A stretch of DNA of 22,485 nucleotides from Zygnema circumcarinatum. Taxonomy: Eukaryota > Streptophyta > Zygnematophyceae > Zygnematales > Zygnemataceae. The stretch covers positions 1,423,400-1,445,884 of the forward strand of contig CM074821.1 in NCBI GenBank assembly GCA_037447605.1, written 5' to 3'. Numbering within the stretch: position 1 is the first letter of the stretch; every line of letters starts with the position of its first letter. The notes beneath the pieces were generated by a model that had not been told where the DNA came from, did no database searches, and saw only the letters and a list, made by a program, of their open reading frames with translations. Below, piece after piece: positions 17,477 to 22,485 of this stretch. Position numbers and translations under genes: made by a program.

Positions 17477-18501
17477 TCTCTCACTCGCGCACATTGCCAC
17501 ACAGGGAGGAGACTTCACCCTCGGAGATGGACGTGGTGGAGAATCTATTTATGGCACCAAATTCGCCGATGAAAATTTCAAAATCAAGCACGGCGGCCCC
17601 GGTGAGAAACTTCACTTTTGTTTGAATTTGAATGCTTTCAATCCACATCCGTATCCTTTTCTTTCATTTCTGAGGAAGTATGGTCGAGGTGTGCTGACTT
17701 TGAGCAAGAGGGTAGTCCAGAAATCTATGCATTTGCTTTAATGTCTGGCACATATACATATATATATATATATAAATATTTTTTTTATATTTTTTTTTGG
17801 CATGATCGCAGGCACTCTGAGCATGGCGAACGCGGGACCCAACACCAACGGTTCGCAGTTTTTCATCTGCACCGTCAAGACCAGCTGGTAGGCTCCTCTC
17901 CGTTACTTGTAACTGAAACTGGAACTAGAACTGGAACTGGAACTGGAATTAAACGGTGTAACTGCAACTGGAACTTGGAACTGAGCTGGACCTGGAACTG
18001 TACCTGTTGCTAAACTTCATAGTTGCCAACTGTAACTTTAACTTAACTTGGAACTTGGACTGTAGTAACTGCTTATCCGTTTTTCAAATGTAACTGTAAC
18101 TAACATCGTAACTGCAACTGGAACTGTGACTGTAACTGTACCACAAAGAACATCATTACCATCACTGGAACTTGAAGCATGGACTGCGCCTCTAACCGCA
18201 TCTGTAACTGAAATCATGACTGCAACCGCAACCAAAACCCTAACTAACGTTTTCCAAAAACGCAACCGTAACTGTCATTGCTTCTGGCTCTGTAACCCTA
18301 GCTGGAACTGAAACGGATGGCATGTAACCTGTCCTGCCATGTCTACCTGTGCCACGTGGCAGGTTGGATGGGCGCCACGTGGTGTTCGGCAAGGTGATCA
18401 GCGGCATGGACGTGGTGTACGCGGTGGAGGCGGAGGGGACGCAGTCGGGGAAGCCCAAAAGCACCATCGTCATCGCGGATAGCGGGGAGCTCCCTCTCTG
18501 A
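15641..18501 (+). CDS. CYP20-1: Secretory-pathway cyclophilin (peptidyl-prolyl cis-trans isomerase, CYP20-1 type)
   Basis: Eight exons: 15641-15721, 15978-16050, 16531-16578, 16820-16843, 17077-17162, 17505-17601, 17812-17887 and 18363-18501 (624 nt, 207 residues). The N-terminus has a signal peptide (MAAERR then [16 protein letters not shown]). The cyclophilin fold follows: [35 protein letters not shown], then the active-site stretch [15 protein letters not shown] with catalytic Arg, GSQFFICT, and [13 protein letters not shown] with the cyclosporin-binding Trp. The end, DSGELPL, matches the CYP20-1/ROC7 group. There is no KDEL signal, so the protein may be ER-resident by other means or secreted. 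Function: accelerates proline isomerisation during folding of secretory proteins. Exon 4 is a 24-base microexon, and the intron after exon 5 begins with GC. Tandem ERSE dyads upstream suggest induction by ER stress (inference). Confidence 0.95.
16200..16508 (+). repeat. Pyrimidine tract in cyclophilin intron 2
   Basis: About 300 bases almost entirely C and T with no fixed unit, filling most of a 480-base intron and merging with the acceptor region. Confidence 0.9.
17163..17504 (+). repeat. GC-AG intron filled by (CCCT)n and (CT)n
   Basis: The donor is CAG|GCAAGA and the acceptor CACACAG. The interior is (CCCT)n from about 17214 to 17332 and CT runs at 17394-17482. No GT donor would preserve the conserved FMIQGGDF junction. 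Confidence 0.88.
17761..17801 (+). repeat. AT-rich run in cyclophilin intron 6
   Basis: (TA)n followed by T runs just before the exon 7 acceptor. Confidence 0.9.
17908..18310 (+). repeat. Degenerate GGAACT/GTAACT hexamer array filling cyclophilin intron 7
   Basis: The 475-base intron (17888-18362) is mostly built from GGAACT, TGTAAC and CTGCAA-type hexamers in a loose six-base register, most regular at 17908-18010. Copies have diverged, so it looks like an old expansion. Related AACTG cores recur throughout. Confidence 0.85.
18350..18361. promoter_or_regulatory. Palindromic G-box overlapping a splice acceptor
   Basis: TGCCACGTGGCA, a perfect 12-base palindrome; its last base is the A of the AG acceptor of cyclophilin exon 8. 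A second CCACGTGG follows within the exon (18376-18383). Any regulatory role is speculative. Confidence 0.3.
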
Positions 18502-18585
18502 AAAAAAACACTGAAAACCCTAAAAACCCTAAAAACCCTGAAGACCCTAAAACCCTAAAAGCCCTAAAAGCCTTAGAGGCTGAAA
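18502..18585 (+). repeat. Telomere-like CCCTAAA cluster in cyclophilin 3' UTR
   Basis: About seven AAACCCTAAA or near variants (AAGACCCTAAA, AAAGCCCTAAA) starting directly after the stop codon. Reverse-strand TTTAGGG strings occur at 18720-18735, and further CCCTAAA at 18902, 19675 and 19865. Confidence 0.85.
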
Positions 18586-19327
18586 GCTGCTAAGTAGGGC
18601 GCGCACCTTTTGACCTATTTTGGGTTGAGAATTTGGGTGGAGCTCAGTGGGGAGGTTTCCGAATCAGCTAAAGAACGGAACTGTTTCGGCTCAGGGTTTG
18701 GGCGGAAGGAAAATGGGAGGGTTTAGGGTTTTGGGGTTGGGGTCTTTTTGGGGAGAAACCTCGCCAAAGGATTTGTACTGGAAACACGGAATGATGGAGT
18801 GTTTTTGATTTAGATTGACTTTGTCTCAACTTCACCGTTTTGGGCCTTTTTGGTGCATTTGGATATGGATGGATTCTGCTGAGAGAACTCTAAAAGCCTT
18901 TAACCCTAAAAAAGCTAAAGCCCTGAACCTCTTTAAATTGGTAGGGGATATTTGAAAGTCGTGATGCATCATGAAATACATGGCACCATTCAACAGAAGG
19001 GCAAAAAAAACTAAATTGCCAGAAATATCCCGAGGGTGATAAGTGCGTATCTTCTCTTCTGTTTTTTTCGACATTTAAGATATTACGATATGAAACAAAG
19101 AATCTGTGTTAAGAGCAAGGTTAGAGTGCAGGAAATCAGTGCCTTCATCCCTTCCACATGGAGCGCGAGGAATCTTGACAGTTCTAGTTCCAGTTTCCCA
19201 ATTTTGGTAAAAACTGTAAGCGGGCAAGCGAACTTGGCTAAAGATCTCGACCTAACCAGCAGAACCCTTCCCACCACATTCGAGGCTATTTTTGGCACCG
19301 AAAGCGTTCACACGTGATTCACTTCTC
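18586..19327. other. Intergenic between two convergent genes
   Basis: 3' flanks of the cyclophilin (plus) and the complex I-like gene (minus). Scattered TTTAGGG/CCCTAAA strings and no other gene found. Confidence 0.6.
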
Positions 19328-20263
19328 TCACATGAACTTCCGTGCTGGTCGCTCTTCCGCGGCATCTTGCTTGTTCTGTGCAAACAAGAAGACAAAAAAT
19401 GGGGGCGAGAGAGAAAGAGAGAGGGAGAGAGGGAGGGAGAGGGAGAGGCAAGAGAGGGGTCATGTTGGGGGGGGGGGAGAGAGCGGGAGAGGGAGAGAGT
19501 GTGACAGGCGAGGGGGCAGGGGAGAGGGGGGCGGGAAGGGGGGAAGGGAGCGAGAGAGAGAGAGAGGGGGAGAGAGAGCGAGAGAGAGAGAGAGAGAGAG
19601 AGAAAAAGGGGGGTTGCTGTCAGCAATCACATTGTTTTTTAGAACGTTAAAAAAATATATGGTTACTTGCAACAACCCTAAAACTCCTCCAAAAAACGAT
19701 GGTGCACGAGTAAATGGGGCCATATTGATTGGTGCGTATGTCATTGATCGCCATTACCAAAACGAAACCTTTTAGGTCTTTTGACAAGAAAGTGAGAACC
19801 CAGTAAAACCAATTAAAGCTCTAAAAACTCGAAGACATCCATAACACACGAGGTGCTCCATAGCCCTAAAACACCAAAAACCCTAAACGAGCCCCCTCCC
19901 CCCTCCTCTCCCGCCCCTTTATTCCCAAATCCTCTTCAGAAATAACCGTAATCTTTGATCGTGCAAAATTCTTCTTAGATCGGCCTTCAAGGGTTATTAG
20001 CAGGCACCCAAAGAAGAGACAAGGGGGGAGGGGGGCTGTGTCGGAGAAAGAATAAGAGTATATATATTATATATATAGGTGGAGAGCGCTTGGGAGTACG
20101 GGGGAGATAGAAAAGAGGGAGAATGAAAAAAGGTGCGAGAGAAGGGAAAAGAAAGGGAAATGGAGAACGACAGAGAGGAGAGAGAGGGAGAGGGTTAGCG
20201 AAATCGTAGAAGAGCAAGGAGAAGGCGGGGAGGGGAGAGAGGGATAGAGAGAGAGCGACACAC

Positions 20264-20340
<77 letters not shown>

Positions 20341-20530
20341 AAGAGAGAGCGAGAGGGCTTACAAACTCGGACACGCAGCCAACGTAGACGATAGCTGGCA
20401 CGACCAGGCCCCAGAAGAGGGCGCGTGTGGTGGTCCTATTGGTGAAGCGGAACACCTTCTCCAGATTCTCCCTCTTTGCGCCCCACTCCTCGACGTGGGG
20501 GTTCTTGTGCACGTCCATGCCTCCCGCCAT
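19328..20530 (-). CDS. NDUFB4-like small subunit of mitochondrial complex I (plant 71-residue type)
   Basis: Two exons on the minus strand: 20530-20363 and 19375-19328, GT-AG and phase 0, giving 71 residues. Exon 1 starts MAGGMDVHKNPHVEEWGAKR, followed by a charged segment and one predicted membrane helix (LFWGLVVPAIVYVGCV), ending SEF. Exon 2 is only 15 codons plus stop and ends ERPARKFM, preceded by TTTGCACAG. Length, a Gly-rich start with Met5, ENLE, the single membrane span and the RP-RKF end all fit the Arabidopsis At2g31490 type, a small accessory protein of the NADH dehydrogenase membrane arm in the mitochondrial inner membrane. I recall this resemblance rather than having tested it. 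The 987-base intron is largely GA/CT repeat. The sense leader upstream of the ATG is CT-rich. Confidence 0.82.
19408..19608. repeat. GA-rich tract in the complex I-like gene intron
   Basis: GAGAGAGGGAG strings with a G10 run near 19470 on the plus strand (CT-rich on the coding strand), just upstream of the short last exon. Confidence 0.92.
20030..20345. repeat. GA tract with long perfect (GA)n run in the same intron
   Basis: Purine-rich from about 20030, with a perfect (GA)n run of about 64 bases at 20267-20330. It also contains a TATATATTATATATATA stretch at 20060-20077. Confidence 0.92.
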
Positions 20531-20540
20531 GGTGCCGTAC

Positions 20541-20662
20541 GAGGGAGGGAGAGAGAGAGAGAGAGAGAGTAAGAGGAAGAGAGAGAGAGCGGGAGAGAAG
20601 GAAAGTGGGCGAGAGAGAGATTGAGAGAGAGAGAGAGGGGCAAGGAGGACGAGGGAAGGAGA
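20541..20662 (-). promoter_or_regulatory. CT-rich leader of the complex I-like gene
   Basis: GAGAGA-type sequence on the plus strand (CTCTCT in sense) beginning about 10 bases upstream of the ATG. Same position and composition as the cyclophilin leader. Confidence 0.5.
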
Positions 20663-21155
20663 GAAGGATAAACTATGGCTGCTAACCCTAAAAGGGAGCA
20701 GATGAGGCCAAGCGCTGTGGCGCGTCCGCGGAGGAGCAGTCACATGCTCACAGTTACAGTCCGCGTTACAACGATTTGCGAACAGTAAACGGTCATGAAA
20801 ACGTCTGTGATCGTACGAATTGTGACACTCGTCACAGATTTGCGGTACAGTACCGTACTTTTGTGCCAACCTTACATTCCCACGCTTTTCCATGCGTAGT
20901 TCAGTTTTGAGATAAACCACTCAGAGCTCGCCCCGTGTCTTTTTGATTTAGTACGGCGCCATCTGACATTGCCTTTGTCGTGTTGTGACTTCCCCCACGG
21001 CCGTGTTGTGGAGTCCATGTTTGCTCGGTTCCAGCGAACAATGTTGCCATCACAACATGAGAGCCGAGGGAGGGGCCGTGCGAGGCCCACCCTCTCCCCA
21101 ACATCATGCGTACAATGTTCATGGCATGGATGGCATGGCATGATCGGATGGGTCG

Positions 21156-21190
21156 CGCATGCATGCATGAATGCATGGCGCATGCCATAA
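21156..21190. promoter_or_regulatory. RY-motif (CATGCA) cluster
   Basis: Overlapping GCATGCATGCATG, then ATGCATGG and GCATGC within 35 bases. CATGCA is the known binding core of plant B3 factors (ABI3/FUS3/LEC2). The surrounding ATGGCATGG repeats make slippage an alternative origin. Confidence 0.4.
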
Positions 21191-21264
21191 CCGCAACATG
21201 GCATGGCAAACTTAACCCAACTAGGCGTGACATGACACCTAGGGCTTGTCTAACGACAACGCTG

Positions 21265-21327
21265 TTTCTCTCCTCTCACTGCTTTCTCCTTCTCCCTCGC
21301 CCTCTCTCTCTCTCCCTCTCTCTCCCC

Positions 21328-21358
<31 letters not shown>

Positions 21359-21485
21359 CCTCTCTCTCCCCCTCTCTCCCTCTCTCTCTCTCTCTCTCTC
21401 CCTCTCTCTCTCCCTCTCTCTCTCCCTCTCTCTCCCTCTCTCTCTCCCCCTCTCTCCCCCCCTCTCTCTTCCTCTCTTTCTCCCA
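21265..21485. repeat. CT/CCCT microsatellite tract
   Basis: About 220 bases of CTCTCTCTCCCTCTC between the unrecognised gene's end and the complex I-like gene. The open frames in it are artefacts. Confidence 0.95.
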
Positions 21486-21638
21486 GTCATTATTCTCAAC
21501 AATAAACCGAGTGACAAGTTGGCACATTGCAATAGACCATCACGAATCTTTTTTAATCTCCATTACTTCGTAACAGAAGTCTGATTCCCGCATCGTACTT
21601 TAATCAAAACTACCCCTAAATTCCACCTCAGAACTTGC

Positions 21639-22417
21639 TCAGTATGGCGTTCTGAGAACAGGCGGAATTAATTCATCATCAGCCTGCATCCCCCAAAAAA
21701 TCAATATGTCAAAAAACAGGGCAGAAATTTGCATCAGAGGTAAAAAACAGAGCTAAAAAATAGGGCTTGAATGATCTGTACATTCCAATTCAAGCAATAC
21801 ACAACAAAAGTACTGTTTTGGAAGGGGTCTTTTTTTTTTTTTTTCTTTTTTTTTTTTTTACCATCTCCATGGCGTCGCTTTCCTCCTGCCCGGGCATCTT
21901 CAGCAGCCAACCAGAGTCCTCCAGCAAGCTCCAAATTTTCTCGAACGCCTTTTTGTACGCCCCATTCAAATCTTCGTGCTCGACTATCACCTGCATCATC
22001 GTCATCATCATCATCATCGAAAACAGTTTGAAAACAAAGGCCTTCTTCCAAAGAACAAAAAATCACATGAATGAAGAGTTCGATTTTTTCTTCACCAGTT
22101 TGTCTCTGCTTCAAAATATTGTTTCCAATGAATGGCTTCCATTATTCACACTATCTTCAGAATATGTCTATCTTCGTCCTTTATGTCGATTTACATCTCC
22201 GTTTTCGTTCTCCTTCTCATTTGTCTAACTTGAAATTTTAATGGGTTTGAAGGCCTACTTCATGCTCCAAGAGGCCCTTGATGACCAGCATAAAGCGCGC
22301 AGCCTCCAGTTCATTTTCGCCCACGAGAAATTCTCCATAGAAATCGACTTTCCGTTTGAATTCAGAGAGACGCTGAATGTCGTCGGAAAGCATCACGCGG
22401 AGAGCTTCGTTTGCGAC
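21639..22417 (-). CDS. Unrecognised gene, last three exons (C-terminal 110 residues)
   Basis: Minus-strand exons 22417-22259, 21990-21862 and 21683-21639, all GT-AG and phase 0; the gene extends past the right edge. The visible protein is helical and charged: it begins VANEALRVMLSDDIQRLSEF, continues through FLVGENELEAARFMLVIKGL, then AYKKAFEKIWSLLEDSGWLL, and ends DDELIPPVLRTPY. The consistent phases, three separately conserved-looking exons and a clean stop support a real gene. I do not recognise the family. No transmembrane segment or catalytic motif is visible; leucines and charged residues suggest a helical or coiled-coil domain. The middle exon's acceptor is preceded by a GAT repeat instead of a pyrimidine tract, and its donor runs straight into an A-rich stretch. 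Confidence 0.72.
21830..21859. repeat. Poly-T run (poly-A on the coding strand)
   Basis: T15, C, T14 immediately after the intron donor GTAAAA of the minus-strand gene. Confidence 0.95.
21998..22019. repeat. (ATC)n trinucleotide repeat at an intron end
   Basis: ATC-type repeat on the plus strand (GAT on the coding strand), directly upstream of the acceptor of exon 21990-21862. Confidence 0.9.
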
Positions 22418-22485
22418 CTGAGGAGGAAAACCAACAAGGGACGGTGGTTGATACTTGCTGCTATGTAACTCTGGAAGTGGCTGGG

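Larger units (their letters stand above)
20663..21638. other. Upstream region of the complex I-like gene: GTAC, RY and CT clusters
   Basis: No gene found. It holds a GGTACAGTACCGTAC cluster at about 20843-20858, an RY-type CATGCATGCATG cluster at about 21156-21190, and a long CT/CCCT tract at 21265-21485. Confidence 0.6.

Noticed and set aside
17154-17741. Long Ser/Leu/Pro open frames in the cyclophilin region
   Set aside because: Translations of CCCT and CT repeats give LPPS and SLSL strings in any frame. The real exons here are 17077-17162 and 17505-17601.
18340-18385. ERSE dyad at the two CCACGTGG sites near cyclophilin exon 8
   Set aside because: No CCAAT or ATTGG box at 9-base spacing on either side. 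One site lies in conserved coding sequence.
20195-20920. 241-codon minus-strand frame as one protein
   Set aside because: Only the part from Met at 20530 to 20363 is protein-like. The rest is CT-repeat leader and intron, and a short second exon at 19375-19328 completes the gene.
21734-22114. Frame with an eight-Asp run (DDDDDDDD) as the coding frame of the last gene
   Set aside because: The Asp run is the GAT repeat at an intron end. The phase-consistent frame across the three exons is a different one.
1-22485. CRISPR array, bacterial operon, riboswitch or phage module
   Set aside because: No spaced identical repeats of CRISPR type. Introns, a nuclear-type tRNA and plant proteins show this is a plant nuclear genome.

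Overview
This is a nuclear window from a land plant. Evidence: a chloroplast Rubisco activase gene with a transit peptide and nine exons, plant-type cyclophilin and SUVH genes, many GT-AG introns of 80-1000 bases, plant telomere-type CCCTAAA strings, and very abundant CT/GA microsatellites. GC-rich exons and pyrimidine-rich leaders might suit a seedless plant, but I cannot place the species.

Layout. (1) 122-2168, minus strand: the 5' half of a SUVH-type histone H3K9 methyltransferase gene, six exons ending inside the SRA domain and leaving the window at the left. (2) 2170-8660: a long gene-poor stretch. It holds a CATA microsatellite, duplicated 150-base segments, an ATCAACCATTGG minisatellite in two places, two related TIR elements (579 and 159 bases, both flanked by ATT), and a tRNA-Ala(UGC) gene on the minus strand. 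(3) 8663-13712, plus: Rubisco activase (RCA), redox-regulated long form, 503 residues. It has an unusual RG-rich tail and an intron with a tandemly duplicated splice acceptor. (4) 15641-18501, plus: a secretory-pathway cyclophilin of the CYP20-1 type, 207 residues, eight exons, one GC-AG intron. (5) 19328-20530, minus: a 71-residue protein resembling the plant NDUFB4-like subunit of mitochondrial complex I, two exons. (6) 21639-22417, minus: the last three exons of a gene I do not recognise.

The most interesting signal is a family of about 53-base dyads of the form CCAAT-N9-CCACGT-N13-ACGTGG-N9-ATTGG. Each half matches the published ER-stress response element (CCAAT-N9-CCACG, bound by NF-Y plus bZIP factors). 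Exact full copies occur twice in tandem upstream of the secretory cyclophilin. A one-mismatch copy plus a decayed copy lie just upstream of SUVH, and diverged copies lie at 3428 and 7906. The halves are mirrored, and the spacing is conserved while the spacer sequence is not, so the spacing looks selected or inherited.

The genes do not form an operon-like unit. They are independent nuclear genes for chromatin, photosynthesis, protein folding and respiration. What they share is low-complexity purine/pyrimidine sequence in leaders and introns.
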